Source: Eucommia ulmoides
Taxonomy: Eukaryota > Streptophyta > Magnoliopsida > Garryales > Eucommiaceae
Assembly: GCA_016647705.1 (NCBI GenBank)
Contig: CM028325.1
Span: forward strand, 26,088,474-26,152,473
Length of the DNA stretch: 64,000 nucleotides
Direction: 5' to 3'
The notes beneath the pieces were generated by a model. That model had not been told where the DNA came from and searched no databases. It saw only the letters and a program-made list of their open reading frames with translations. Shown here in pieces: positions 1 to 11,136 of this stretch. Position 1 is the first letter of the stretch. The number at the start of each line of letters is the position of its first letter. The position numbers were made by a program, and so were the translations under genes.

Positions 1-249
1 TGTCAATGTCCCAGTACATTCGTGTTTGGAGGTAGGAAACTCATGGCCACGGTTTCATGTGGCGACATCATTTGCATGATTATGGAGCGACGTGTGTCGG
101 ATAACGTATGAAACGACTGCATAGTGTTTGTGATTGACTTGATTAACTGATTACATCAACTTGTTTCGTAAAAGATGTGCCTGTGTTAACAAGATTTGCG
201 TTAACGTTAACGTTAACTTGTCTGTCTTTCCCCCTACCTTTACTTACAG

Positions 250-1167
250 GTGATTGATTCGTATGGAGAGTGTTTGGAAGATCAAATTAGATCAATCAAT
301 CGCGTGCGGATGTCCACGTCAATCGTGCTGTTGCACGAAACGCGGTTCACGCTATCATGCATTTGGGTAAGACACTTTAGCACATGTTAGCTTTTTTTCC
401 TTTTTCATCCAAACTTGCTAACACTTTACAAAAAAAATCATAGAATGTTATAAGGGAGGATAATAATGTGCTGCTGAAAGATCTGTACTACACAATCTCC
501 AGCACATTCAGCAAAGAAGCACGTTATGTTGTGTTCCCGATGAACACTCACGGTCGACATGCGTCGCCCAATCACTGGACTGTAATGGTACTGGACATAA
601 ACGATAAAAAATGGACGTTCTACAATTCCATCCGGCCTAGGAAGAACACGACCGATCATTATTATAATGATGCGCTTACGGTGGTATGTAATTTAACATG
701 TGACTACTTTGATTGTCTCTAACTACACGCTGTTTTGTTTGACTAACCTAAATTCTGAACAGAAAAGGTTTGTGGAACGACATATTAACATGCAAATACG
801 TCCAAATTGAGGTGACGCACGTATCGAACAATGTCTCGATTCGCCACAACAACGCGGGGCGTAAGTTCACCCGTCCGAAACATGTGTACTAAAAAGTCGT
901 ATGTATTTGCAAATATATCATTCTCATCTGTTTACCTCCCCCCCCCCCCCCGGGGTTTGCAGGACTGATTGTGGCGTTTTTGTTATGTACATCATGAAAC
1001 AATATGCTGCAAATATGCCCATCGCGAAAAAACTGTTGGTGGCGGATGTACGCGGTGTCCGGAGAGACGTGATACACGCTCTACTCAACCATCCGCACTA
1101 CAGTTGGGTGCCCGTGGTTGGCGCCGATTTTGAAACAACCCAACCAGATGACACAACAAAAATCTGA
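250..1167 (+). pseudogene. Ulp1-like (C48) SUMO-type cysteine protease of the MULE, 3' four exons
   Basis: Clan CE cysteine protease domain, homologous to SUMO/NEDD8-deconjugating Ulp1. Exons with GT-AG borders in consistent phase are 250-366, 444-683, 763-860 and 963-1167. Exon 2 holds the catalytic His in NHWTVMVLD. Exon 3 ends with SPQQRG, supplying the oxyanion-hole Gln, and exon 4 opens with TDCGVFVMYIMKQ, supplying the catalytic Cys. The residue 17 positions after the His, where yeast Ulp1 has its catalytic Asp, is Asn here (FYNS). Exon 3 contains one in-frame TGA at 808-810, in a place where a Trp codon (TGG) would fit; it lies upstream of the Cys, so this copy should not make active protease. 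The gene starts upstream of the window. A poly-C run of 14 sits in the last intron. Function in transposition is unknown for the family. Confidence 0.8.
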
Positions 1168-2149
1168 GAAAATGTATATATCCCACTGATTTATTCATTT
1201 TTTGCGATTGTTGGTGCGTGTGTGGGGTTTGTAATTGTGTTAATTGTTAACGCAATTTGTAATTTTACATGTGTTGGCTGTGACCAAACGCGTTAACGTT
1301 AATGGGCTTAGTTAATGTTTAGATTTTGTTTAGTTTGTTGGTCTGGTTGAACAATTTTTACTGAAAAATGTGTTGCCGTTAACGCAAGTGACCTTAATTG
1401 CGTTGCTTTGTCTTTTGTTGCTGGGTTTTAGTTGTGTTAACGTTAACGCAAGTATGTTAAATTACTGGTTTTGTTAATCAGTTAACTTCAATCCAATTTG
1501 TACTTGTTGCACGTTAACGTTAACTCAAAATTGAAATTGTTTTATTCTGGACTTTGAAAAACTGCGTTAACGTTAACTATATTGGTTAATGTTCAGATTT
1601 GGTTAGTTTGTTTGTCTGGTAGAACAATATTTATTAAAAAAATATGTTACCGTTAACGACATGACCTTAATTGCGTTGTCTTTGACTTTGTTACTGGGTA
1701 GTATTTGCCGTGACGTTAACGCAATAAAGTTACATGTGATGGTTTCTTTACTGCGTTAACGTTAACGCAATTACTTAATTCTCTGCTGTAATTTTCGTTC
1801 CGTTAACGTTAACGTTACGTAGTTGTATCTTGCTAATGTTGGTTTGTAATGAAAAATGCGTTAATGTTTACGCGATTAGTTATTTTGAGTTTTTTTTTGT
1901 TGTAAATGCGTTAACGTTTACGCGATTAATTCTATACAAAAGAATTATGAAAAGCGTTGAACATTAAAATGTGTGAATCGTAATTGTGTTAACGTTAACA
2001 CAAAAAAAAGTTTTTGTGTTTATTATCTGTTTACGCAAAACAAAAACATCATGTGGAAAAAAACGAGGTTCCACCCCCCTTGACATTAAACATATAAATT
2101 GTTGCTGTGTCAAAACTACATAAAAGGAAATATTTGATTACTCTATGCT

Positions 2150-4530
2150 TTAAATTGAAGCAGTGCATGTCTTCCTGTTGTGGTGCCCATTCTTTTTGCA
2201 TCTACCACATCTTATTTCTGGGATCTCACCCCTTGATGGGATGCGTTTCTTCCGCGGTCGACCAGGTTGTTTTTTTGTGATCGGCGGGATAATTACAGCT
2301 TCTAATGCATTCCATTCCGATTTCTCGAACGTGGGTACACCATATATACCTTCCGAGTAGGTCATTCGGTAATATTCTACCAAGAAAAACGACTCAACGG
2401 ATGAATGTATATTCTGGCCGCTTTTTTGTATCGTCGCACAAGCATGAACACACGGGAACCCATTTCCCTGCCACCCGAAACAGGAGCACTTTTTTTTATC
2501 CACATCAACCAGAACAGATGGGATCGAGTGCACTTCGTATACGCTGTTGCCGTGCTCAACAACATTCCACGTCCGCCCGTCGCTTATCATCCGCGACAGC
2601 ATTTTATCGCGTACTGGGCATAGGAAACCCGTCATCAGCAGTGATTCGGCGCGTCTGACTGACAACTGGTTCATTACCTTGCACCTAATCTTGTCGACCA
2701 TTAATATGATCGGCAGGTGCCGGTAATCACGAATCCATGCGTTGAATAACTCCGCTAGGTTGGACGACATCTCCCCATATCTTTTGCCTTTGAAAAACAT
2801 GTTGCAGAAGTTGTCTGGCGGCACATCCTCTAGGAAATTCTCTACTCGTCCCATACCTTCTGTTCTTAATTCTTCCCTCAGCTGGTAGTATTTGTCAAGC
2901 GTCGTCGCATATGCCATCATCGAATATTTGTGCACGAGCTTCTCCTTCCACGCTTGTTTCAAACCCGCCAATTTGTCCCTCAGATTATTCTTCAGGTGGT
3001 TCAAGCAATAAGAATGAAAACAATGCGGGAACATCTTCCGGACCCTTTCAAGAATGCCACTATGTCGATCAGAAATGAAGGTTAGCACACGTTCTTTCAC
3101 AACAATTTTATCTAAATTGGTCATGAACCAATACCAGTTGTCATCGTTCTCCGCATCAACAACAGCGAATGCAACCGGGAAAAGACCTGTCCATTTACGA
3201 AAAACACAAAACAGATCAGCACGCTATGAACAAAAACATTGTATACACAGCCGTTTTTAATGCGTTAACGTTAACGCATTTAACGTTAACGTTGCAAAAA
3301 AATTCCATGTCCCCCCTCACACAAACTGTTCGAAAAAAATATAAAAAAGAAAAAAAAGAAAGCGTTAATTGCATGTAATGTGTAAACGATAGGAGTAATT
3401 GCGTTTATGTAATAAGTAGTCAACCAATTTACCATTGTTTCCATCCTTTGCGCTGGCTGCCAACAAACACCCCTTGTATCTACCCCCCAGAAATGTCCCG
3501 TCTAGAAACAGCATCGGCCTGCAGAATTTGAACCCGTGCGCAGTCGCGTAGAACGATACAAACAGTCTCTTGAAATACCCAGTTTCTTTGTCATAATCCA
3601 ACGCCAGGTGGCTGCCTGGGTTCGTCTGACTGCATGCATCCAAGTACCAGCGCAATTGATCATAAGATAATTCGTGGTCGCCGTACAAATCATCCCGAGC
3701 TTTCTCCACGCCTTTCCATGCAATGTGATATGGGATCTCAATCCCATAGTCGTTCTTGAACGTATGAACAACATCAATTGGGCGAGTTGACGGGGTATTC
3801 CGAACTAAGTCTAAAAGACATGACTTCACAACGCTACAGTTCATCTTCTCATTCCTCGATGTCCTATAAGCAGCACCGCAACTATGATTTCTCTGGAACT
3901 CCCAAATATAAAAAAACCCATTCCTTTCGTCTAGCCTGCCATGCATTCTCCATTTGCATTCCCTCTCCTCCTTAAGTGAGCATTCAGCTGTTACCCTCTT
4001 CTTGTCGTTTTTTATGTACTGAAATGTGAAACCCATTTGTACAGCATATTTCCTTAGTGATTCTCTAAATTCCGGTATTCCACCCTTAAAAATTTGCCCG
4101 GCTTCTTTAAGACCTTCAGCCCAATGATCGGACAATAATGCCTTTTTATGCAATGGGCAGAAAACGGACAACAAGTCGTCCTCCCCGTCCATGCCATCCC
4201 GCCCCCCTGTCCCGTTGGATATTCAAATAACATCCTGTCCCGACTGCCACTTGGTCCACTACCGTTGCCGCACACCTTTATCTCCACCCCCACATATTCA
4301 AGCTTCATTGCTCGTGCAAGGCTAACCATTACCTCTACGTCGTCCTGACACGATATTAGGCACCTGTCATGTCCTGGTATGGAATAAAACATCTCGAACG
4401 AAACATCCCTCAACACATCCCATTGCGACAACACATTTTGAATCAGCACCGCTTGCGTGAAATTATCATCCACCTTAACGCCCAACGAGTAACCATCAAA
4501 CTTGCACATCAAAAATATGCGTGTAGCCAT
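2150..4530 (-). pseudogene. mudrA-like MULE transposase, two exons with a frame change
   Basis: DDE transposase of the MuDR/MULE family, which cuts at the element's ends in the nucleus. Exon 1 runs 4530 down to 3433. It starts MATRIFLMCKFDGYSLGV, an N-terminal PB1-like stretch often seen in plant MULEs, followed by the MuDR DNA-binding region (CKWRMHGRLDERNGFFYIW) and the first catalytic-type Asp in MLFLDGTFLGGRYKG. The intron is 3188-3432 (GT-AG, 245 bp) and contains two copies of the palindrome. Exon 2 runs 3187 to 2150 with AFAVVDAENDDNWYWF, FISDRHSGI, a CCHC-spaced SWIM zinc finger (CSCFGWQGNGFPCVHAC) and a C-terminal zinc knuckle (CGRCKKNGHHNRKTC). The reading frame changes by one base near 4189-4215, within or beside a run of six G on the coding strand. 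This is either a real inactivating indel or a homopolymer error. All domains are otherwise present. Confidence 0.85.
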
Positions 4531-5094
4531 TGACCCCCCCAGTAAATCTGCAAGATCAAAACGGATGCAACCCCATTTTGCAAGAAAAAAACAGTAGACA
4601 AACATTAATGGGCATCGGGGGGGATTTAGATTTCAGTATGCTTATTGGTCAGTAAGCGCGCTTACTACTAATTGCGTAAATGTTAACGCAATCAAAATTG
4701 ACTGTAAAAACACAGGGGTTACATTAACGTTAACGCTGCTGCGTTACTCTGGTCCAGATAAAACACTAATGTGCGTCCGCAAGTTTAGATTTCGTTATGC
4801 TTATTGTTCTAATTGAGCGCTTATACTTATTGCGTAAACATTAACGAAAATACGCTAATTGCGTTAACGTTAACACAATCAGTTCGTGGTTTTACCTATT
4901 GTGAAACGTCACCGTTGATGTACTTAATGCGTTAACGTTAAATGCATTACTTATTGCGTTAACGTTAACGCAATCTATCACTGCTAATTGCGTAAAAACT
5001 TTAATGCATTACTTAATGCGTTAACGTTAACGTTAACGCGAAAGTAGCAGCTTGTTAACACATGTGTTAAACGTCAATCCCTTTTTTTTTAATA

Positions 5095-5760
5095 CAACCG
5101 AGTTCCTCTTTAGTTGGTAGCATCTTACTTTTCGGGAAAAAACTGAAAAAACTGTGAGTTAACTAACTTTACCGTTTACAAGCATTACGTTAATGTTAAC
5201 GCAAAAAAAAAAAAAGTTACAGTTCAAACATGTTAACGTCACTGCGTTTCGTTGCATACAACCCACAGAACCTCTGTATCTTGGAGCATCTTACTTTTCA
5301 GAAAAAAGCTGAAAAATTGTGAGTTATTTAACTTTACCATGTACACCCATTTTCTGACACTGTTTGCTTGTATCCACATTGTTATTACGTCGTCATGCAC
5401 AAAGTACATTAACGTTAACGCATTGCACACGTTATCTCATAACGTACATTCCTCACAAAATGGGCGATCGTTCATCGCCACCCCCCTCGCACATCCAACT
5501 TCGAAAAACGTTGTAACACCGACGAAAAACCCAAAAACGATATTTAAACACCATGACTATGTTTGTTATGTTGACATTGTTATTACGTCGTGATGCACAT
5601 AATACAAACCCATTACATTAACGTTAACGTGCTGCTCACGTTATCTTAGGAGCGTACATCCTTCACAAATGGGCGTTCGTTTATCGCCAACCTCGAACAT
5701 CCAACTTCGAAAAACGTTGTAACAACTCCGAAATACCCAAAAACGATATTAAAACACAAC
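5095..5760. repeat. Diverged tandem duplications in the MULE right flank
   Basis: A block at about 5388-5530 (GTTAAC palindrome, then GTTATCTCATAACGTACATT, then ATCCAACTTCGAAAAACGTT) recurs at about 5585-5735 with the same order of landmarks. A second pair, about 5095-5200 and 5255-5345, shares GAGCATCTTACTTTTC-like sequence followed by GTGAGTTA. The copies differ at many positions, so the duplications are old relative to the element. Confidence 0.7.
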
Positions 5761-5797
5761 TATATAACTTTTCAGTGAATACAATCGAGTAACTGAC

Positions 5798-6055
5798 CTG
5801 TTTCGCCTTTAGGCACAGTCCAAACGCCGTCTCGTGATATATTCGCTGTCGCCGCCGTTTCAAAACCTTCACCTCATACCCGTTCTGCAACGCCTACAAA
5901 TTTGAATCGAATGTTTTTGAAAATCCGCGCCTGTGTAATGGCTGTCGTACATGTATTTGAATCAGCAAAATGAAAAACTCTATTTTGTCGCTTACCATAA
6001 CCGAATTGATTCGTCCACCTGGCTCGTCGGAGTGAATAGAGGTATTATCGTCCAT
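5798..6055 (-). CDS. Two N-terminal leader exons at the right end of the MULE
   Basis: Exon 1 is 6055-5996 (ATG, 20 codons, MDDNTSIHSDEPGGRINSVM), followed by GTAAG. Exon 2 is 5893-5798 (32 codons), beginning after TAG with ALQNGYEVKVLKRRR and ending KAKQ before GTCAGT. Both exons are in phase 0 and both borders are canonical, so they look like the start of a minus-strand gene. They lie just inside the right end, where the transposase promoter would be expected. A plausible continuation is the transposase, through an acceptor just upstream of 4530. The phase does not fit unless a run of seven G there has changed length, so they may instead belong to an independent small gene. The peptide is Arg/Lys rich; I do not recognise a domain. 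Confidence 0.5.
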
Positions 6056-6190
6056 CGACGTTCACCTTGTCTTCGTCGGAGAACTGAAATCTAAACCCAT
6101 CGTACGGGGAGGTCTGAGCCCTAAACGGTCTTGTGAAAAGGTTTATACTCTAAGGGAACTCTCTATACGGGACTATTAAATAAAAAACTC

Positions 6191-6353
6191 TACAAATTAT
6201 CATATAACCTAATGAATACTATTTTTTATTTTATAAATGTAATTTTAATTTTTTATATCTTTACTTTTTATTTTCTCACATATTATTCTATAACATTCAC
6301 CAACAAAACTTTATTATAATACTAGCATATAACCTATGACTGGTAACACTGAC
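6191..6353. other. AT-rich spacer, nothing recognised
   Basis: AT-rich DNA between the right side of the MULE and the next inverted-repeat element. No ORF, no repeat and no regulatory site that I can support. Confidence 0.5.
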
Positions 6354-6356
6354 TAA

Positions 6357-6914
6357 GGCTTAGTTTGGCCCCCTTCTTTTGGAGATGCTTTTCCTTTTGA
6401 AAAGAAAAAAATCACTATGTGAGCTTTTACATTTTTAATCTCCTTTTAAAAGCTAGGAGATGGTGCTTTTAAAAGATAAAATGAGTTTATATGATAAGAT
6501 TACCTTTATTTTTATTTTCTTACTATGAATGAGATTTAATTTTTTTCTCTAGTGATATTTTAATTTTTTTTATTTGCAAGATTTAAGATATTTTATTTTT
6601 ATTTAAATTTTATAATACTATTTTTTTATTTTATAATATGTAGGATATTTCAATTGTAAAATTTTATATTAATCATATGTTAATGTATGCAAATATTTCG
6701 TTTTTTATACTTAGTTAATACTATGAATAAATAAATAAATATTATATATGTCTATTTTAGTAATTTAATAGTTTTTTGATGTTTCAACACAAATGTTTAC
6801 CAAATGCTCATTGTGTGCTTCTCCTTTCAACAATTATTTTTTGATAGATTTACCAAACAACTCATAACTTATTTTCAACAGTCCTTTTGAATAACCACAG
6901 GATCAAACTAAGCC
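6357..6914. mobile_element. Tourist-like (PIF/Harbinger) MITE, 558 bp
   Basis: Terminal inverted repeats GGCTTAGTTTGGCC at the left and the complement of GGCTTAGTTTGATC at the right. It is flanked by TAA at 6354-6356 and TAA at 6915-6917, the 3-bp duplication typical of PIF/Harbinger. The interior is AT-rich with no coding capacity. Confidence 0.75.
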
Positions 6915-6917
6915 TAA

Positions 6918-7533
6918 AAAAAATCATCTTAATTTGAAAAAAAAAAAAACCTTCAATATTTACGCAATAAAACAAAAAGATGAAGTGAAAGAACTTGCAA
7001 AAAAATATTGTGGTGCTAGAAATGATTAAATAAAAGGTAAAATGTATCATGAAAAAATTGTACTTTTGACCCTTATCGATGTTCAAGTAATCCATATATT
7101 TTTTACAATAATACATTTTATTCTAAGAGTTCACTTTCACTTCAATTTGATTCTATTAAAAATGAAATTCACAAATTTGAACAGCATAGATCACGTGAAG
7201 AGCACATGAGTTGACGTCTATTAAGTCCTAATGTTCTATTCTCTAAATTTATTGCAAACTCTAAAATTTCACAATTATGGAATTATTTTTTGATAATTCA
7301 GGAAGCTATACACATTATCGTGAGATAATTTAAGTGAAAGTTTTAGTAAACTCCTTTTTAATTTTGAAATGACAATCTAACATTAGACTATTGCTAGCCA
7401 TTCAAATATATACTAATTCTATTGTTGATTAGAGTAAATTGAAATAAAAATAAAATATCAAAATAAAAATGTATACATTGCAAATTATAAAGATCTAAAT
7501 ACCCATCCCAAGTTGTAAAGAGTAAAAAATATA
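6918..7533. other. AT-rich intergenic DNA
   Basis: No credible gene; the ORFs here are low-complexity Phe/Ile-rich translations of AT-rich DNA. Nothing else recognised. Confidence 0.5.
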
Positions 7534-7881
7534 GGTGGCATTTGGTTAGTGTTTTTGTTTTGCTGTTACCACTTACTGAGACGGGATGGGATGGGATGAA
7601 TTCTATTTTCGTTTTAGAATATCCCGAAAATAGAAACATGTTTGATAACGATTACTGTCCTATAATTATTTCTTTTAATTTATGAAAACAGAAATAAGAA
7701 ATTGTCTAAAAAATTGCCTCTATTTTTCTCCTATATTTGTAACGAAATTTTTTTTCTCGAAAATTATATTGTTTTCTATCCTATTTTATTTTTCTTTCCA
7801 TTTTTCATCCAATCAAATAAGATTTGTTTCTCATTTTTTATTTATTTTTTCTATCCATTTTACACTTAACCAAATGAAACC
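7534..7881. mobile_element. Small inverted-repeat element (MITE)
   Basis: Left end GGTGGCATTTGGTTAGTGT and right end complementary to GGTTTCATTTGGTTAAGTGT, about 350 bp apart, with an AT-rich interior. The ends resemble those of the larger element at 58720-60640, so the two probably share a PIF-like family. The flanks ATA and TAA do not give a clean TSD. A degraded relative of the left half is visible at about 47628-47810. Confidence 0.55.
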
Positions 7882-7909
7882 TAAAATTTCACCCTTCAGT
7901 GTATTGTAT

Positions 7910-8401
7910 TGCTCTTCCCCCAAATAAACCTCCATCTCCAATTTCCAATACTAATATACATAAATCTTGGAATCCCCATCTCAAATCTTCAAGCCATTAT
8001 TCTAATCATCATCAAAAGACTAAAATATTTGTATGTTGCTGTTTTTGATGACTCGAGGTTCGCCGAAAAGGGAACACTCGCGAAAGGCCACGTATACCTT
8101 TTGGAACCCAGACCTTCAATGAGACCTTGCGATGTGGCAACAATGGCGGAAAGCGGGGGGGTGACTCACCCACAGTTCCTTCAACCAACGCACATAAAAC
8201 AAGACACCTATTCATCTCATCCATGAAAATCAATAAACAAATCACCAATTGCAATTATTATAGCTCACCCACATGCAGTTCACCAGAATCCAAAAACTCA
8301 TCTTGTCGCCTCTATGTTCTTCATACAAATAGCAGGAGTTACATACCTTCTTTTCATCAGTCGAGAAACTTTGAGCTGATTCTTCTTATTTTTTGGGTAA
8401 A
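7910..8401 (+). promoter_or_regulatory. 5' flank of the DUF241 gene
   Basis: Between the MITE and the DUF241 start the sequence becomes less AT-rich and has no element ends. I see no clear TATA box or intron. It probably holds the proximal promoter and 5' leader. Confidence 0.3.
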
Positions 8402-9268
8402 ATGGGGATTAAACAGAAGCAACACATTCGATCGGTTAGTTTGCCCTGCAGATCGCATCCCAGTACCGTACGAATCGAAGAGGAGCTGAACAAGATCAAA
8501 GCGCTGGAGCCATCTTCGGTCTGTAATGGAGTATCTGGACTGGACGATTTGTATTTGTGCTTGGATGATCTTCTCAATTTGGCGACGACGCAGCAAGCGC
8601 TTTCTCAACATCATCGGGAGAGTTGGTTCAACGAGTTGTTGGATGGACCGATGAAGATGTTGGATATCTGCGGCACCACGAGAGATTTCGTTTCAGAAAT
8701 CAAGGAGAACGTGAGAGATCTTCGGTCGTCTTTGAGGAGACGAAAGACAGATTCGAGCTTGGAGATCGGCATCGCAAAGTCTAGATCCTTCGGGAAGAAG
8801 ATGAAGAAGGAAGCGAAAAGATTGGTTGCGGCATTAAAACAAACAGATAACCAGCATTGTTCATCATCACCGCTGCTAGATCTCGATCTCCACCTCTCGG
8901 CGGTGGTCAGAGCGCTGAGAGAAGTTAACGCCACGAGCTCCTCCACCTTCCAGTCCCTCTTGTTCTTCCTTTCTTCTCCGATTTCGAAACCGAAGCCATC
9001 GAGATGGTCACTGGTTTCCAAATTGATCCACAAGGGAGCGGTATCATCCGAAGAACAGAGCGATAAACCAAACGAAATGGAAATCGTCGATGCGGCATTG
9101 ATCGATCTGTGCCGGCACGGTTCAGGCGAAATCAAGAAGATTCAAACCGTGCAGAACCGATTGGAGGCACTGGAGAAGATGGTGGAAGAAATTGAGAATG
9201 GATTGGAGTGCTTGTTTAGGCGATTGATCAGAACAAGGGCATCACTTCTCAACATCGCCTCCCATTGA
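8402..9268 (+). CDS. DUF241 family protein, 288 aa, intact
   Basis: Single-exon plant gene of the DUF241 family (PF03087), whose biochemical role is not established. The start is the ATG at 8402; an in-frame TTG three codons upstream is not used in eukaryotes. Family landmarks are in order: an N-terminal basic segment with VSLPCRSHPSTVRIEEELNK (~residues 10-30), a helical segment with WFNELLDGPMKMLDICGTTR (~75-95), an Arg-rich stretch DLRSSLRRRK (~105-115), and the conserved C-terminus with EIENGLECLFRRLIRTRASL then LNIAS. It is predicted to be largely alpha-helical, with no signal peptide or membrane segment. Length is typical of the family. A diverged paralogue lies on the same strand at 46598-47419, so the two probably arose by local duplication. 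The open frame and family-like ends argue for a functional gene. Confidence 0.9.
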   Translation: MGIKQKQHIRSVSLPCRSHPSTVRIEEELNKIKALEPSSVCNGVSGLDDLYLCLDDLLNLATTQQALSQHHRESWFNELLDGPMKMLDICGTTRDFVSEIKENVRDLRSSLRRRKTDSSLEIGIAKSRSFGKKMKKEAKRLVAALKQTDNQHCSSSPLLDLDLHLSAVVRALREVNATSSSTFQSLLFFLSSPISKPKPSRWSLVSKLIHKGAVSSEEQSDKPNEMEIVDAALIDLCRHGSGEIKKIQTVQNRLEALEKMVEEIENGLECLFRRLIRTRASLLNIASH

Positions 9269-10875
9269 TTAGCGTCTCTCCGTTCAGAAATCCGGCGATG
9301 GCGTCCAAGTTTTAGAGGATTCGCCTTTTGAAAAACGAAAAAAACAAATTCAAATTCGATGAGATATTAGTATATAATACATCAATTACAATTTGTAATT
9401 ATACATGATAATACAATATAAATTTTTGGATTACTACAAACTCTCTTTTTCTCGCTCTCTCTTGTACAAGTTACTAAACAATACTTAATTCGGTACGTAA
9501 ATAACGTGTTAAATATCTATATAATAAAATAGAATGGAGGTATACTCATCTATATTTTTTAATCGGAATTGTAATTTGAGATCTTTCACATCCCCCTCTG
9601 TCTCTCTCTTCCAGTTTTACTTTGATCTCTATCTCTCTCGCTTTAGCACTTGCTAATATTCTAATAAACAAGTTTAATTTTTGTTTACCATTTAATGGTG
9701 TGATTTTAGAATTAAGGTATTCTCTAATTGTTCCAGGAATTTGTTTACTATTCTAAAATAAGTTTTTGTATTCTTTAAGTCGTCAGTTGCCTTAGTTCAT
9801 CGTGATTCTCTATTTTTTGAATTGCATTTACTTTCCCATCGCAATTCTTTCATTTTGATTTTTATCTATTCTCTTCATTTTCAGGCTCTATTATACCTCA
9901 TCCCCTTGTCCACGGGAATGGACACGCCATCACCTCTACTGTCGATGGTTTCTAAAAATTGTTTGCCATGGCCTCCATTCCTAGTGAGGAGCACTGGTAT
10001 GTTACTCTCTCCCTCAACCCCACACTCTCTTCGGCCTTATTGGAGTATTATCTTTTGTTCATTGATTCTCTTTGATTTATTTACAAAATATTTTATGGTG
10101 TTATTTCGATTGGTATTCTGATGTTGACTATTGAAATTGTTTAATTAGTATTTTCTTGAATGAGTTTAATTATTAAGATAGAAGCAATGATATTTTATTT
10201 TCTTAGCACTGAGCTTGTATGTTTTACTCCGTCAGGTGTCTTTTGCTTCGTGGCATCTTTGCAACATTCCATTTTTAGTGATTTGATTATTCCACCAATT
10301 TTTAATACTCCATTAGATTTTGGATAAATTAGAAGTGTTGGTGACGTTTAATAAGCTTCCATTAAATCAATATTTTTTAAAAAATAAAAATAAAAAGTTC
10401 TCAATTTTTAGTTTAATATAAAATTTTGAACATAAAACTTCAACTGTTTTGTCTTTTTTTTTTAATTCTACTTTTCTTTTTGCGGTTTTTTTTTTTTTTT
10501 TTTTTTTGTTTTGTTTTGTTTTTTTCTTCTTTGTTGGTGTTGGTAGTGTGTAAAAATTTGGATTTGTTTTTTTTATAATTTCGGCGTATAGTTTTGGGTT
10601 GCCCCTTTTTTTTTGGTTCTGTTTTTCTATTATGTTTTTTTTTTGTATATCCTTTTCTTCCTTTTTTCGTTTCTTTCCTTTTTATTTTTTTTATTTTTTA
10701 TTTTTATTTATTTTTTCTTTTATTTTTTTCAGTGTTTGTACTGGTAGTGTGTGAAATTGCACAAATTCTTTGAATACCTCATCCAAATGCTTCTTTCTTT
10801 TTTTTTTAAAATCTAAATAAATATAATTTTTTTGATTACCAATATGCTTTTCCCCCTTAAATTGTTAGCCCTTTA

Positions 10876-11084
10876 TGAAAGGCCCAAATCATAATTAGTA
10901 TGTCATTAATAGTTGCATTTTAAAGTATTGAAAAATTCGGGGTAAATTTTTGTTAGTAAAAATTAAAATTTAAAAGTGTAGGGGTCAATTTGTAATTTTT
11001 AAAATATTAAATTTGAATTTGGGTTTCACTAAAAACCTAATGAAAACTGAGGGGGGAGGATAATGTAATTTGGGCAAATGAATT

Positions 11085-11136
<52 letters not shown>

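Larger units (their letters stand above)
197..5630. repeat. Dispersed array of the palindrome TGCGTTAACGTTAACGCA
   Basis: At least 16 full or near-full copies of GTTAACGTTAAC, many extended to the perfect 18-bp palindrome TGCGTTAACGTTAACGCA. Copies lie near 199, 1435, 1511, 1564, 1753, 1800, 1909, 1987, 3260, 3280, 4724, 4861, 4929, 4957, 5018, 5407 and 5607, plus many half sites (TTAACG). They fill the convergent intergenic space, the transposase intron and the region upstream of the transposase, and are absent from exons. Some are tripled (5018). Spacing is irregular. The copy number and exclusion from exons suggest bound sites or a self-propagating short repeat; the function is inference. 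Confidence 0.85.
1..6190. mobile_element. Mutator-like element carrying a Ulp1-like protease (left end outside window)
   Basis: Three coding blocks define it: a C48-type protease on + (250-1167), a mudrA-type transposase on - (2150-4530) and two short leader exons on - (5798-6055). The two main genes converge tail to tail around 1170-2150. MULEs that carry Ulp1-like proteases are known in plants (Kaonashi-type elements). The space between exons, the transposase intron and the right flank share one palindromic motif (see the array entry), which ties the whole stretch together as one element. Composition changes to AT-rich, motif-free DNA at about 6150-6190, which I take as the right limit. I could not see both terminal inverted repeats or a 9-bp duplication because the left end is off the window. 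The transposase has a frame change and the protease one premature stop, so the copy looks recently inactivated rather than ancient. Confidence 0.8.

Noticed and set aside
438-659. Minus-strand ORF opposite the protease exon
   Set aside because: Shadow of the Ulp1-like exon with conserved active-site motif on the plus strand.
197-5630. CRISPR-like array
   Set aside because: Spacing is irregular, spacers are not unique short inserts, the motif is a perfect palindrome, and the DNA is from a plant nuclear genome.
6862-7639. Phe/Ile-rich ORFs
   Set aside because: AT-rich DNA at and beside a MITE; no domain or codon bias of a gene.
8611-9135. Long minus-strand ORF
   Set aside because: Shadow of the DUF241 gene on the plus strand.
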